Source: Carboxylicivirga linearis (GTDB taxonomy: Bacteria; Bacteroidota; Bacteroidia; Bacteroidales; Marinilabiliaceae). Taken from it: a DNA stretch of 64,000 nucleotides. Numbering within the stretch: the first letter of the stretch is position 1; each line of letters starts with the position of its first letter. The position numbers were made by a program, and so were the translations under genes. Below, piece after piece: positions 9,345 to 22,887 of this stretch. Location of the stretch: the NCBI RefSeq assembly GCF_018271995.1, contig NZ_JAGUCO010000008.1:62001-126000 (forward strand), given 5' to 3'. The notes beneath the pieces are model-generated. The model was not told the DNA's origin. It did not search any database and worked only from the letters and a program-made list of their open reading frames with translations.

Positions 9345-9644
9345 ATGAAAGGTAACTTTAATAGTATTATACAATCTGATACGCCTGTATTGGTCGATTT
9401 TTTTGCTGAATGGTGTGGTCCATGCAAAACACAAGCTCCTATTTTAGTTGAGCTATCACGAGAAATGGAGAACAAAGTCAAAATCATTAAGATTGACGTA
9501 GATAAGAATCCAGAAATTGCTCAGCGATTTCAAATAAGAGGAGTACCAACTCTTGCTATCTTCAAGAATGGTTCAAGTGTTTGGAGGCAGTCGGGTGTTG
9601 TTGATAAAAACAGCCTGAAGAATATCATCCTTAATCATCAATGA
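9345..9644 (+). CDS. Thioredoxin
   Basis: A 99-residue thiol-disulfide oxidoreductase. The active site reads WCGPCK (Cys26 and Cys29 region of the fold), preceded by PVLVDFFAEWC, and the cis-proline segment is RGVPTLAIFKNG, all canonical. A TTG at 9309 would give 12 more residues overlapping the upstream gene, but family length and the ATG at 9345 with an upstream AAGAG argue for the shorter form. Its position after two Hsp20-type chaperones suggests a shared role in proteotoxic or oxidative stress. Confidence 0.93.
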   Translation: MKGNFNSIIQSDTPVLVDFFAEWCGPCKTQAPILVELSREMENKVKIIKIDVDKNPEIAQRFQIRGVPTLAIFKNGSSVWRQSGVVDKNSLKNIILNHQ

Positions 9645-9824
9645 TATTAGACTGTTAGTTTTTAGGCAGTAGTCAGTAGTTTATTTGCAAAACTTTTAAA
9701 CTCATTCCACTGAAATAATTTCAATAAAAAATTATTAGACTGTCAGAAGCTAGATATTAGATGATTTACGATGCTTTCTATCATCCTTGCAAATACCAAT
9801 ATTAGGAGATATCTTCAAAAAAAC

Positions 9825-9856
9825 AAAAGGTCGCCCAAACGAGCGACCTTTCTTTA
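9825..9856 (-). terminator. Terminator of ppdK (possibly bidirectional)
   Basis: AAGGTCGC and GCGACCTT form an 8-bp stem with a short loop. An A-run lies on the low-coordinate side (U-run for the minus-strand ppdK transcript) and a T-rich stretch on the other side, so it may also stop the thioredoxin transcript. Confidence 0.75.
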
Positions 9857-9875
9857 TTTCAATTAATTTATTTGC

Positions 9876-12581
9876 TTATCGTAGACTTGCCTGCGCTGCT
9901 GCCAATCGTGCAATAGGCACACGGAAAGGAGAACAACTTACATAGTTCATACCAGCTTTAACACAGAACTCAACGGATGAAGGCTCACCACCATGCTCAC
10001 CACAAATACCCACTTTTAAAATTGGGTTTGTTTTTCGGCCTCTTTCAATTCCCGTATGAACCAATTGTCCAACACCTTCCTGATCCAACACCTGGAAAGG
10101 ATCATTTTTCAGAATACCTTGTTTCAGATACACAGGTAAGAATTTACCGGCATCGTCACGAGAATATCCAAACGTCATTTGCGTAAGGTCATTAGTTCCA
10201 AATGAGAAAAACTGTGCCACCTCTGCAATTTCATCAGCTGTAAGAGCTGCACGAGGGATCTCAATCATGGTACCTACCATATAATCAACCTTATCTCCTT
10301 TTTCTTTGAAAACCTGATCTGCTATATCCCGAACAATTTTTTCCTGCATCTTCAGCTCCTTAACTGTTCCCACCAATGGAATCATAATCTCAGGGAATGT
10401 TGGCTTACCTTCCGCCTTTAATTCAAGAGCAGCTTCTAAAATTGCTCTTGCCTGCATCTCAGTAATTTCAGGATAAGTGTTACCCAAACGACAACCACGA
10501 TGCCCCAGCATTGGGTTGAATTCATGCAGATCTTCTACTTTCTTTTTAATTACATCAACTGAAACTCCCATTTCTTTGGCCATCGACTCCTGATTTTCCT
10601 TTTCATGAGGAACAAACTCATGTAATGGAGGATCCAGAAGGCGAATGGTAACCGGGAAGCCAATCATAGTATTCAATACATCTTTAAAGTCCTGACGTTG
10701 TATAGGTAATAATTTATCCAAAGCTATACGTCGGCCTGCTTCATCATCTGACAGAATCATTTCACGCATTCGAACCAAACGTTCACCTTCAAAGAACATA
10801 TGCTCGGTACGACATAAACCAATCCCCTGTGCACCAAATTCACGAGCAACTTTAGCATCCCTTTCGGTTTCTGCATTGGTACGAACATCAATCTTTCTGA
10901 ACTTATCAGCCAATTCCATTATCTCACCAAAATCTCCACTTAACTCTGGGTCTTTTGTGGCAATCTTACCTTCATAAATATCACCAGTAGATCCGTTTAA
11001 CGAAATCCAATCTCCTTCTTTAAAAGTCATACCGCCGGCAGCTAACGTACGAGCTTTAGCATCTATTTTACACTCTCCTGCTCCTGACACACAGCACTTA
11101 CCCATACCACGGGCTACTACAGCTGCATGCGAAGTCATACCTCCCCGAGCGGTTAAAATACCACGTGCAATGTCCATACCTTCCAAATCCTCTGGAGAAG
11201 TTTCAATACGAGCTAATATGGTAACCGGGAATTTTCCTGCCTCATCGGCATGAAATACCAACTGACCGGTAGCCGCACCTGGAGATGCAGGAAGCCCTGT
11301 AGCTAATACATTTGCTTTAACCATAGCATCCATATCAAACACAGGGTGCAACAACTCATCTAATTTATTTGGTTCCTGACGAAGAACAGCTGTTTTTTCG
11401 TCAATCATACCTTCGCGAAGCATATCCATTGCAATTTTTACCATTGCAGCAGCTGTTCGCTTACCATTACGGGTTTGTAGCATCCATAATTTACCATCCT
11501 GGATAGTAAACTCAAGATCCTGCATATCTTTAAAATAATTTTCCAGCTTTTCCTGAACATCAAATAACTCAGCGTAGGCCAATGGCATAGCTTCCTCTAA
11601 AGATGGAAATTTAGTAGCTCTGTCTTCTTCCGATACTTTTGCTAGTTTTGCCCAACGAAGCGAACCTTCTTTTGTAATTTGTTGCGGTGTGCGAACCCCA
11701 GCTACCACATCTTCACCCTGTGCATTAATAAGATATTCACCATTGAAAATATTCTCACCTGTAGCTGCATCACGGGTAAAGGCCACTCCTGTGCCTGAGT
11801 TATCGCCCATATTACCAAATACCATTGCCTGAACATTAACCGCAGTACCCCATTCTGCAGGTATCTGATTAATTTGACGATAATAAATAGCCCTAGGATT
11901 CATCCAGCTATCAAATACTGCCGCCACAGCACCCCATAATTGCTCCCATGGATCAACCGGGAAATCATGTCCTGTTACTTTTTTAACGGCTGCTTTAAAT
12001 TTAACAACCAAATCTTTTAAATCATCAACATCAAGATCTGTATCATTCTCCACTCCTTTGGCTTCCTTTACCTCATCCATTATCTGTTCAAATGGATCGA
12101 TATCTTCTTTTGATTCGGGTTTCATTCCTAAAACCACATCACCATACATTTGCACAAACCGACGATATGAATCCCAGGCAAACCGATCGTTACCTGCTTT
12201 TTTAGCAATCGCCAAAACCGATTCATCATTCATTCCGAGGTTTAATACCGTATCCATCATACCAGGCATAGACACTCTTGCTCCGGAACGTACAGATACT
12301 AAAAGGGGATTATCTTTAGAGCCGAATTCCATATTCATGGTAGCTTCGACTTTTTTCATAGCTTCTTTTACCTCACTACGTAACAAACCGACCATCTTCT
12401 CACGGCCCATTTCATTATATTCAGTACAAGTATCAGTTGTAATAGTAAAACCTGCTGGAACAGGCACTCCAATTAAATTCATTTCGGCCAGGTTAGCTCC
12501 TTTACCGCCAAGTAGATTTTTCATATCAGATCTTCCTTCGGCTTTACCATTACCGAAGGTGTAAACTCGTTTGTTGCTCAT
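9876..12581 (-). CDS. ppdK: Pyruvate, phosphate dikinase
   Basis: A 901-residue cytosolic enzyme interconverting pyruvate + ATP + Pi and phosphoenolpyruvate + AMP + PPi. The N-terminal ATP-grasp domain opens with LLGGKGANLAEM and VPAGFTITT. The central swivelling domain has GGMTSHAAVVARGMGKCCVSG-type sequence with the phospho-accepting His near residue 485. The C-terminal PEP/pyruvate TIM barrel ends with VGICGEHGGEPSS, where Cys860 is the expected proton donor. Length is normal for bacterial enzymes. Together with the nearby PFOR it fits PPi-linked glycolysis/gluconeogenesis in an anaerobe. It is monocistronic, with a terminator at 9825. Confidence 0.98.
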   Translation of the reverse strand: MSNKRVYTFGNGKAEGRSDMKNLLGGKGANLAEMNLIGVPVPAGFTITTDTCTEYNEMGREKMVGLLRSEVKEAMKKVEATMNMEFGSKDNPLLVSVRSGARVSMPGMMDTVLNLGMNDESVLAIAKKAGNDRFAWDSYRRFVQMYGDVVLGMKPESKEDIDPFEQIMDEVKEAKGVENDTDLDVDDLKDLVVKFKAAVKKVTGHDFPVDPWEQLWGAVAAVFDSWMNPRAIYYRQINQIPAEWGTAVNVQAMVFGNMGDNSGTGVAFTRDAATGENIFNGEYLINAQGEDVVAGVRTPQQITKEGSLRWAKLAKVSEEDRATKFPSLEEAMPLAYAELFDVQEKLENYFKDMQDLEFTIQDGKLWMLQTRNGKRTAAAMVKIAMDMLREGMIDEKTAVLRQEPNKLDELLHPVFDMDAMVKANVLATGLPASPGAATGQLVFHADEAGKFPVTILARIETSPEDLEGMDIARGILTARGGMTSHAAVVARGMGKCCVSGAGECKIDAKARTLAAGGMTFKEGDWISLNGSTGDIYEGKIATKDPELSGDFGEIMELADKFRKIDVRTNAETERDAKVAREFGAQGIGLCRTEHMFFEGERLVRMREMILSDDEAGRRIALDKLLPIQRQDFKDVLNTMIGFPVTIRLLDPPLHEFVPHEKENQESMAKEMGVSVDVIKKKVEDLHEFNPMLGHRGCRLGNTYPEITEMQARAILEAALELKAEGKPTFPEIMIPLVGTVKELKMQEKIVRDIADQVFKEKGDKVDYMVGTMIEIPRAALTADEIAEVAQFFSFGTNDLTQMTFGYSRDDAGKFLPVYLKQGILKNDPFQVLDQEGVGQLVHTGIERGRKTNPILKVGICGEHGGEPSSVEFCVKAGMNYVSCSPFRVPIARLAAAQASLR

Positions 12582-12989
12582 ACTTAGATTTATTTAGTTA
12601 TATAAAATGTAGATTTAATCGAATCAACGGATTACTTTATGCCCATTTTCGTTAAAACATCGCAATATTTCCTAATTATTGTAAAAGCTTTCGCTAGTTT
12701 TTTAACTTAGGAAAGAGGAATACACACTTGTTCGAAACACACTCTATCACCTCATTGTCAACGCCCGACACCAACACCCTCAAGGTTTCCTCAAGAAATC
12801 TTTCATAATATTAATAAATAATTAGCAGGACAAAGCACAGAAAACCAAAAAATATCAATTTTTTAATGTGAATATTTTTTATATGATCTTTTTTAAAATT
12901 TTAATCACTTGGAATTGTTTGAGCATAAAAAAAGTGTCAGCTCAATAAAACTAACACTTTACAAAAGGTTTATTTTCAATGTTTTTTAT
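12582..12989. other. Intergenic region between ppdK and the DHOD-like gene
   Basis: About 400 bases. It should contain the ppdK promoter at its low-coordinate end and holds the terminator of the DHOD-like gene at its high-coordinate end. No further convincing gene or RNA was seen. Confidence 0.4.
12927..12960 (-). terminator. Terminator after the DHOD-like gene
   Basis: On the minus strand, AAAGTGTTAG pairs with CTGACACTTT around a 10-base loop, followed by a run of seven T. It lies about 30 bases after the stop of the dihydroorotate-dehydrogenase-like gene. Confidence 0.75.
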
Positions 12990-14000
12990 TTAATGCACAG
13001 GATATTTTTTCATATACTCTTTCGATTTCATTAAATAATCAACATATTGAGCACGTTTATAGGCATGTGGATCTTTCACATTTTTCTTACATAACTTACC
13101 TTTAAAATCCTCAATCTTATCATATCCTTTTTTCTTCATCCAAATTGTGAGATCTTCCAACATTCGGCTTATTTGAACAACACCATTTTTATAAACTGTA
13201 CTTACAACCTGAACAGTATCAGAACCTGCCAGAATCATTGAAATCAGATCGTCGCCATCCATAATACCAGTATTACTACAGATACTGCCATCAATATTAC
13301 ATGATAATAAACCAGCAAAACGTAAAGCCAAACGATTATCGCCTTTATTACTTAAGTTATAAGGCATCTTCAGATCTTCTTTTTCAACATCTATATCGGG
13401 TTGAAATAAACGATTAAACAGCACAAATGCATCTGCACCATTATTATCCATCCGATATACTACATTCATTAAATTAGTGTAGAAAGGACTTAACTTTACA
13501 CTAACCGGTATACTTATAGCTTCTTTAACTTTTCTCAGAATTTCAATTCTTTCATCCTCTACTTGTCCGGCCGACTTATCAACATCTGATATAGTCGAAT
13601 AGAAGTTTAACTCAATTCCATCCACTCCTGTTTGTTCCAAATTTTTAGCATATTCAACCCAGCTTACATCATATACGCAATTTAAACTTGCTATAACAGG
13701 AATAGAAACCGTTTCCTTCAATTTTTTAAGTGCTAACAAATGCGCTCTTGGCCCTGAATGTTCAACCTGAGGGAACAAAGAAATCATCTCAGCATTACGT
13801 TCATCATACTCATGCAGTTCTTCTTCTAATTCGGCAGCTTCAAGGTGCAATTGTTCTTCGAAAAGCGATTTATAAACAATTGCTGCAGCACCAGCATCTT
13901 CTAATTTCTTAGCCATTTCAAGGTCTAAAACCAGGTTACTGGCTCCAATAATAATGGGATTCTTCAATTCAATCCCCATGTAAGTGGTCTTTAAATCCAT
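12990..14000 (-). CDS. Dihydroorotate dehydrogenase-like FMN protein
   Basis: A 336-residue TIM-barrel flavoprotein of the class 1 DHOD fold. Recognisable pieces are the N-terminal LKNPIIIGASNLV, the catalytic-face segments VSIPVIASLNCVYDVSW and ISIPVSVKLSPFYTN, and the phosphate-binding IMDGDDLISMILAGSDTVQ. It lacks a PyrD1B-type partner here. In Bacteroidota such proteins are found beside PFOR genes, as here (nifJ ends 183 bases upstream), so a role in a ferredoxin-linked redox step is as likely as pyrimidine synthesis. That is inference. A terminator lies between nifJ and this gene, so it is probably a separate transcript. Confidence 0.85.
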   Translation of the reverse strand: MDLKTTYMGIELKNPIIIGASNLVLDLEMAKKLEDAGAAAIVYKSLFEEQLHLEAAELEEELHEYDERNAEMISLFPQVEHSGPRAHLLALKKLKETVSIPVIASLNCVYDVSWVEYAKNLEQTGVDGIELNFYSTISDVDKSAGQVEDERIEILRKVKEAISIPVSVKLSPFYTNLMNVVYRMDNNGADAFVLFNRLFQPDIDVEKEDLKMPYNLSNKGDNRLALRFAGLLSCNIDGSICSNTGIMDGDDLISMILAGSDTVQVVSTVYKNGVVQISRMLEDLTIWMKKKGYDKIEDFKGKLCKKNVKDPHAYKRAQYVDYLMKSKEYMKKYPVH

Positions 14001-14133
14001 AATTAAGGTGATATTAAAGGGTTTTATACTATTCTAACTATAAAACAAATTGTCTGTTCAAATGGTTCTGAAGCACTTACAAATGCCTTTAATCAAGTTC
14101 GGTAAAAACAAATACTATTTCAAGTAATAGCAC

Positions 14134-14165
14134 AAAAAAAGCCGCTCCAACGGAACGGCTTTTCT
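14134..14165 (-). terminator. Terminator of nifJ
   Basis: AAAAGCCG and CGGCTTTT form the stem around a short loop, with a T-run on the minus strand. It directly follows the nifJ stop codon. Confidence 0.8.
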
Positions 14166-14182
14166 AATAAAATATGTTGCAA

Positions 14183-17740
<3,558 letters not shown>

Positions 17741-17780
17741 TTAATTGGTTATATCAATATATAATTCAAAAGAATTAATT

Positions 17781-18953
17781 CTAATATAAAAATCCGAACA
17801 ACCACAAAGGCACCTCATTCGCCGATCCCACTTCTAACATATCATGGCTATACCAACCATCATATGTTTTATCCTTCACTTGTCCTTCTTCAATAATGGT
17901 AAAATCGAATTGCTTATTCACAAGAAAGTCTCCTTTCTTTCCCAGGTCAATACTGTTTTCAACACCAACCTGATTTAAAAAGAATGTGCGATTTAACTTT
18001 ATCTGATCCACATCTCCATGCATCACTGAAGATAGTAGATTAGAATTGTGCAAATAAACCATTGCCGGCTTTTTTGCCACCTCTCCATCTTCAAAAAGTA
18101 AATTGATTAATCGACCATTTTTCAGGTAGTTCAAGTAATTCATCACTGTTGCTCTTGAGGTTTCAATCTCCTGACTTAAACGGCTCACATTTGGCTGAAA
18201 AGGAGCAACTTTTGCAATTGAATACAGCAATTTACGTAATTTGGGCAAATACTTCAATTCTATTTGCTCAAGATAACTGATATCAATCTCTAAAATCAGG
18301 TTAATATTTTTAACCACATTTTCGAGATAATTTCTCTTTTCGAGGAAAAAAGGATAATAACCGTGCTCAAGATAGTTGGAAAAATAAGCTAAGGGCTTAA
18401 CCTTACTTATAACATCTTCACATATTTCAACATGATTATTTATGATATCATCAAGGGATATAGGTTGAAAATCTGTCCCCGCTTCCATGTTTAAATATTC
18501 ACGAAATGAAAAGCCTTCCAGATTGTATACTTTTACGCAATCTTTTAAGTCAGATTTTCGCAGGCGCATTACAGCTGATCCACTGAACACAATCTTCAAA
18601 TCGGTGAAATGATCGTAGCAGTATTTTAATTCTTTCGACCACTCGGGATATTTGTAGACCTGATCCAGAATTAAGATTTTTCCCCCTTTTTTCTGAAACT
18701 CGTCTGCAAATGAAATAATCGATCTTTCGGTGAAGTAAAGATTGTTTAAATTGACATACAAACAGCTTTTATCAAACCCAAACCTTCTTTTTGCTATATC
18801 TAAAAGAAATGTCGTTTTACCAACTCCTCTTGCACCTTTTATACCGATTAACCTGTGATTCCAATCAATCCGATCCATCAGCTCCCTTTTAACCGGCACT
18901 CCAAGATGTTTAAGCAGGTACTTATGTGTTTCAAAAAATGATTGCATAGTCAT
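17781..18953 (-). CDS. AAA-type ATPase with DUF4143 C-terminus
   Basis: A 390-residue protein of the common 'ATP-binding protein, AAA_14/DUF4143' family. Walker A is KGARGVGKTTFLLDIAKR (about residues 39-56). Walker B-like ILILDQVYKYPEW and the sensor segment LKIVFSGSAVMRL follow, and the region after LEGFSFREYLNM is the family's usual junction with the DUF4143 part. The C-terminal nuclease-like extension is short (KQFDFTIIEEG). The cellular role of the family is unknown. It is a single gene between nifJ and rho. Confidence 0.88.
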   Translation of the reverse strand: MTMQSFFETHKYLLKHLGVPVKRELMDRIDWNHRLIGIKGARGVGKTTFLLDIAKRRFGFDKSCLYVNLNNLYFTERSIISFADEFQKKGGKILILDQVYKYPEWSKELKYCYDHFTDLKIVFSGSAVMRLRKSDLKDCVKVYNLEGFSFREYLNMEAGTDFQPISLDDIINNHVEICEDVISKVKPLAYFSNYLEHGYYPFFLEKRNYLENVVKNINLILEIDISYLEQIELKYLPKLRKLLYSIAKVAPFQPNVSRLSQEIETSRATVMNYLNYLKNGRLINLLFEDGEVAKKPAMVYLHNSNLLSSVMHGDVDQIKLNRTFFLNQVGVENSIDLGKKGDFLVNKQFDFTIIEEGQVKDKTYDGWYSHDMLEVGSANEVPLWLFGFLY

Positions 18954-19041
18954 TTATTAACTATACAAATGTAAAATCATTTGCCATTTAATTGCAATGT
19001 CAACATTACAATTTCAATAAAACAGTGCTATTTATAATTAT

Positions 19042-19082
19042 TAAAAATAAAAAAATGGCCGTTTGTTATTCACAAACGGCCA
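19042..19082 (-). terminator. Terminator of rho
   Basis: TGGCCGTTTGT and ACAAACGGCCA are a perfect 11-bp inverted repeat with a 5-base loop, followed on the minus strand by a long T-rich run. It lies 26 bases after the rho stop. Confidence 0.85.
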
Positions 19083-19107
19083 CCTGTTCTATTATTGGTG
19101 AAATATC

Positions 19108-20901
19108 CTAATTATCATTCATTGAGATAAGGAACTCTTCATTTGAATTGGTCTTCTTCATTCTATCGTGTAAAAATTCCATTGCCTCTACCGGAGTCAT
19201 ATCCGAAAGATAATTACGCAATATCCATATACGATTCATAAATTCCGGATCCATCAATAAGTCTTCGCGACGTGTACTTGACAAGTTGACATCCACAGCA
19301 GGGAAAATACGCTTGTTCGACAAACGACGATCCAACTGCAGTTCCATATTACCCGTACCTTTAAATTCTTCAAAGATTACCTCATCCATCTTCGAACCAG
19401 TTTCTGTTAATGCTGTTGCAATAATGGTTAAAGAACCACCATTTTCAATATTACGCGCTGCACCAAAGAATCGTTTTGGACGGTGTAAAGCATTTGCATC
19501 CACACCACCCGACAATACTTTACCTGATGCTGGCGAAACAGTATTATAAGCACGAGCCAAACGAGTAATCGAATCTAAAAGAATAACCACATCGTGTCCG
19601 CACTCAACCATTCTCTTAGCTTTTTCAAGCACAATGTTAGCCACTTTCACATGACGTTCTGCTGGTTCATCAAATGTAGACGACACTACCTCTGCATTTA
19701 CACTTCTGGCCATGTCGGTTACTTCCTCAGGACGTTCATCAATTAACAGAATAATCATATATACTTCAGGATGATTAGAAGCAATTGCATTTGCCACATC
19801 CTTAAGCAATACGGTTTTACCTGTTTTTGGCTGAGCAACAATCAAACCACGCTGCCCTTTACCAATTGGTGAGAACATATCAACTACACGAGATGAAAGG
19901 TTTGATTTTGGTCCATCTGTCAAATTAAATTTCTCATCTGGAAAGATTGGCGTTAGGTGATCGAACTGAACACGGTCGCGCACAATAGCAGGAGTTCTGC
20001 CATTGATAAGCTCAACCTTTATTAAAGGAAAATACTTCTCTCCTTCTTTTGGAGGTCGAATAGATCCCAACACAGTATCACCCGTCTTTAAACCAAATAA
20101 TTTAATTTGTGATTGAGACACATATATATCATCTGGAGAATTCAGGTAATTATAGTCTGAAGAACGAAGGAATCCATAACCATCAGGCATAATTTCTAAA
20201 ACACCCGACGCAGAAATAATACCCTCAAACTCATAAGGTTTTTCATCCTTACGATCAAACTGTCTGCGGTCTTTATTTTTATCCTGCCATTTTCTTCCGC
20301 CTTTGTCATCCTGGTTGCGATGATCTCTTTCAGGACGTTCACTTCTATCTGAACGCTCTTTTCGATCATCACGCTTTTTCAACTCTTTTACAGGAGCTTC
20401 AGAAGATGGAGATTCTATCTTAGTAACTCCTTCGTCTTTTTTATCTTCAGCTTTCGCTTCAACCTTTTCCTCAGGAACTGGCTCTTCAACTTTTGGCTCC
20501 TTAGCAGGTTTTACCTTCTCTGCTTTAGGCTTTTCTGATTTTACCTTCTCAGCCTTCTTAACTGGCGTCTTTTCAGCCTTTGGTTTTTCTTCCTGCGGCT
20601 TCTCAGCCTGAGGTTCATCAGTCATAGAACTGGCAGCTTCAGCCACCTTAGAAGAAACAGAAGATGCTACCAATCCACCATCACGCTGAGTACGTGGTCT
20701 TTTAGATCGTGGTTTTTTATCTGCTTGATTATCTTTTTTAGCTGGCTTCTTTTTTTCAGTAACCTGAATAGCCTGCTCATCAAGAATCTTGTAAATAAGA
20801 TCCTGTTTTTTAAACGACTCAACTCGCTTTATATTAAGATCTTTAGCGATTTGTCGCAAATCGGCAAGTAGCTTTTTGTTAAGCTCTAAAATATCGTACA
20901 T
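19108..20901 (-). CDS. rho: Transcription termination factor Rho
   Basis: A 597-residue hexameric RNA helicase. Order of domains: an N-terminal Rho_N helix domain ([15 protein letters not shown]), a roughly 150-residue low-complexity insert rich in Lys, Glu, Arg and Pro (about 50-210, with repeated EKPKAEK units), an RNA-binding cold-shock domain ([21 protein letters not shown]), and the RecA-like ATPase with Walker [13 protein letters not shown] near residue 357 and Walker B-like [18 protein letters not shown]. The extended N-terminus is typical of Bacteroidota Rho and was linked in other species to condensate formation. Whether this one phase-separates is inference. Confidence 0.97.
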   Translation of the reverse strand: MYDILELNKKLLADLRQIAKDLNIKRVESFKKQDLIYKILDEQAIQVTEKKKPAKKDNQADKKPRSKRPRTQRDGGLVASSVSSKVAEAASSMTDEPQAEKPQEEKPKAEKTPVKKAEKVKSEKPKAEKVKPAKEPKVEEPVPEEKVEAKAEDKKDEGVTKIESPSSEAPVKELKKRDDRKERSDRSERPERDHRNQDDKGGRKWQDKNKDRRQFDRKDEKPYEFEGIISASGVLEIMPDGYGFLRSSDYNYLNSPDDIYVSQSQIKLFGLKTGDTVLGSIRPPKEGEKYFPLIKVELINGRTPAIVRDRVQFDHLTPIFPDEKFNLTDGPKSNLSSRVVDMFSPIGKGQRGLIVAQPKTGKTVLLKDVANAIASNHPEVYMIILLIDERPEEVTDMARSVNAEVVSSTFDEPAERHVKVANIVLEKAKRMVECGHDVVILLDSITRLARAYNTVSPASGKVLSGGVDANALHRPKRFFGAARNIENGGSLTIIATALTETGSKMDEVIFEEFKGTGNMELQLDRRLSNKRIFPAVDVNLSSTRREDLLMDPEFMNRIWILRNYLSDMTPVEAMEFLHDRMKKTNSNEEFLISMNDN

Positions 20902-21201
20902 AATCTATAGAATAAGGAAAGTCCTTAGAACTAAATAAAATTCTTATTTAAATTGAAAGTTAATTAAAGAATTGAATACCTGACAGGCATCAACTTTTTA
21001 CTTGTCTGGACAAATGTATGTAATCTTTGTATCTGATCAAAATAATTTAATAACATTAAACAGTTAATTCATAAAATAAAACAGCATTTACCTTTGTGTT
21101 TTCTTTTTTTTTCTGCAATTTTAAAAACAACACACGAACCAAATGATTAAAAACATGTTATAGAATGAAGAAGCCCCTAAACTACACAATAACTGTTAAA
21201 A
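20902..21201. other. Divergent promoter region between rho and the sigma-factor gene
   Basis: About 300 AT-rich bases without a coding frame. The plus-strand box TACCTTTG (21089-21096) fits the TAnnTTTG consensus and could drive the sigma gene, leaving a leader of about 100 bases. No good TTG element was found 16 bases upstream of it. Confidence 0.4.
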
Positions 21202-22065
21202 ATGAGACAACTTAAAATTACAAAACAGGTAACCAACCGAGAAACCCCCTCTCTTGATAAATACCTCCACGAAATTGGTAAAGTACGGCTTCTAACTGCA
21301 GAAGAGGAGGTTAGTCTTGCAAAAAAAATTAAAACTGGTGATAATAAAGCACTGGAACAACTCATAAACTCCAACTTAAGGTTTGTTGTATCCGTTTCGA
21401 AACAATATCAAAATCAAGGCTTAAGCCTGCCCGACCTAATAAATGAAGGCAATCTGGGCCTGATAAAAGCAGCCCAAAGATTTGACGAAACACGCGGCTT
21501 TAAATTTATTAGTTATGCTGTTTGGTGGATACGTCAATCGATATTGCAAGCTTTAGCTGAACAAGCGCGTATTGTGCGCCTGCCGTTAAATAAAATAGGA
21601 TCAATAAATAAAGTAAACAATGCCTTTTCGAGGTTAGAGCAAGATTTTCAAAGAGAGCCTACCGCTGAAGAAATAGCTAAAGTACTAGAAATTGCACCTA
21701 AAGAAGTTGGTGAAGCACTTAAAGTATCATCTCGACACTTATCAATGGATGCACCATTAAAGAAAGACGAAGACAATACTTTATATGATGTACTATTATC
21801 ATCAGACACCATTAGTCCTGACACTCATTTATTAGACGATTCGCTACGAAAAGAGATAGAAAGATCATTAGCAACCCTTTCCACCAGAGAGTCTGATATT
21901 ATTAAGTTATATTACGGATTAAATGGAGAACCTCCCTATTCACTTGAAGAAATTGGGAAACTATTTAATTTAACTAGAGAGAGAGTTCGACAAATAAAAG
22001 AAAAAGCCATTAAAAGGCTGAAGAATACCTATCGTAGTAAAATTCTACGTTCATTTTTGGGGTAA
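21202..22065 (+). CDS. rpoD: Primary sigma factor of RNA polymerase (sigma-70 family)
   Basis: A 287-residue sigma factor with regions 1.2, 2, 3 and 4 but no region 1.1, the short form used as the housekeeping sigma in Bacteroidota. Region 1.2 reads [20 protein letters not shown]. Region 2 has [35 protein letters not shown] and [13 protein letters not shown]. Region 4 has [13 protein letters not shown]-like sequence ending in [16 protein letters not shown], the -35-binding helix-turn-helix. No anti-sigma gene is nearby. It should recognise the TAnnTTTG promoters noted in this window. Confidence 0.95.
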   Translation: MRQLKITKQVTNRETPSLDKYLHEIGKVRLLTAEEEVSLAKKIKTGDNKALEQLINSNLRFVVSVSKQYQNQGLSLPDLINEGNLGLIKAAQRFDETRGFKFISYAVWWIRQSILQALAEQARIVRLPLNKIGSINKVNNAFSRLEQDFQREPTAEEIAKVLEIAPKEVGEALKVSSRHLSMDAPLKKDEDNTLYDVLLSSDTISPDTHLLDDSLRKEIERSLATLSTRESDIIKLYYGLNGEPPYSLEEIGKLFNLTRERVRQIKEKAIKRLKNTYRSKILRSFLG

Positions 22066-22084
22066 TTCCTACCTGGTCCCCAAA
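22056..22084 (+). terminator. Weak hairpin after the sigma gene
   Basis: TTTGGGG and CCCCAAA form a 7-bp stem with a 15-base loop overlapping the end of the coding sequence. There is no clean T-run, so it may slow rather than stop transcription. Confidence 0.35.
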
Positions 22085-22140
22085 TTATAGAGTGAGTAAA
22101 AATTCATTAGATTTCAAGTTTATCTTAAAAAGTGATTTTT

Positions 22141-22167
22141 TTGATATTGTATTCTATTGTATTTTTG
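22141..22167 (+). promoter_or_regulatory. Bacteroidota-type promoter of rpe
   Basis: TTG at 22141-22143 and TATTTTTG at 22160-22167 are separated by 16 bases, the same layout as the ruvX promoter. Transcription would start near 22174, giving a leader of about 18 bases before the ATG at 22192. Confidence 0.55.
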
Positions 22168-22191
22168 CGGCAAATTAAAATTAATACCCCG

Positions 22192-22842
22192 ATGAAACAT
22201 TTGATTGCTCCGTCTTTATTAGCAGCTGATTTCAGCAATTTGTCATCTGAAGTAGACATGATCAATAAAAGTGAAGCTGATTGGTTTCACCTTGATATTA
22301 TGGACGGTGTGTTTGTTCCTAATATTTCATTCGGCATTCCAGTTTTAGAATCTATTAAAGATAAATGCAAAAAACCAATGGATGTTCATCTTATGATTGT
22401 AGATCCTGATCGTTACATTAAAGCATTTAAAAATGCAGGAGCAGACATTTACAATGTTCATTACGAAGCATGTACTCACCTCCACCGCACTGTTCAATCA
22501 ATTCATAAAGAAGGTATGAAGGCCGGGGTAACATTAAATCCTCACACCCCCGTTGCTCAACTTGAAGAGATTATTACTGATTTAGATTTGGTATTACTCA
22601 TGTCAGTTAATCCAGGTTTTGGAGGTCAGAAATTTATTGAAAATACTTATCCAAAAATTGAACGATTAAAAGAACTTATACTTAAGAAAAATAGTAGTGC
22701 TTTGATAGAAGTTGATGGAGGGGTAGATAATACCAATGCCAGAAAATTATTAGATTGTGGTGCAGATGTTTTGGTTGCAGGTAGTTATGTTTTCAAATCC
22801 AAAAATCCTGTTCAGACCATATCTCTGTTGAAAGAAATTTAA
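22192..22842 (+). CDS. rpe: Ribulose-phosphate 3-epimerase
   Basis: A 216-residue TIM-barrel enzyme of the pentose phosphate pathway that interconverts ribulose-5-P and xylulose-5-P. It has the family signatures APSLLAADFSNL, HLDIMDGVFVPNISFG (metal-binding His and Asp), MDVHLMI, SVNPGFGGQKFI and EVDGGVDNTNA. A GTG at 22132 would extend the frame by 20 residues, but that extension covers the promoter and the family begins at the ATG used here. Confidence 0.95.
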   Translation: MKHLIAPSLLAADFSNLSSEVDMINKSEADWFHLDIMDGVFVPNISFGIPVLESIKDKCKKPMDVHLMIVDPDRYIKAFKNAGADIYNVHYEACTHLHRTVQSIHKEGMKAGVTLNPHTPVAQLEEIITDLDLVLLMSVNPGFGGQKFIENTYPKIERLKELILKKNSSALIEVDGGVDNTNARKLLDCGADVLVAGSYVFKSKNPVQTISLLKEI

Positions 22843-22864
22843 ATTTTTATTGGAGTAATTTTAT

Positions 22865-22872
22865 TATCTTTG
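22865..22872 (+). promoter_or_regulatory. -7 box of the ssrA promoter
   Basis: TATCTTTG matches TAnnTTTG and lies 15 bases before the mature tmRNA 5' end. A TTG at 22850-22852 is only 12 bases upstream, shorter than the 16 seen in other promoters here, so the -33 element is uncertain. Confidence 0.5.
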
Positions 22873-22887
22873 CACCATATTTCACTT

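Noticed and set aside
12058-12564. 168-codon open frame on the plus strand inside ppdK
   Set aside because: It is antisense to the strongly conserved ppdK coding sequence and its product has no recognisable features.
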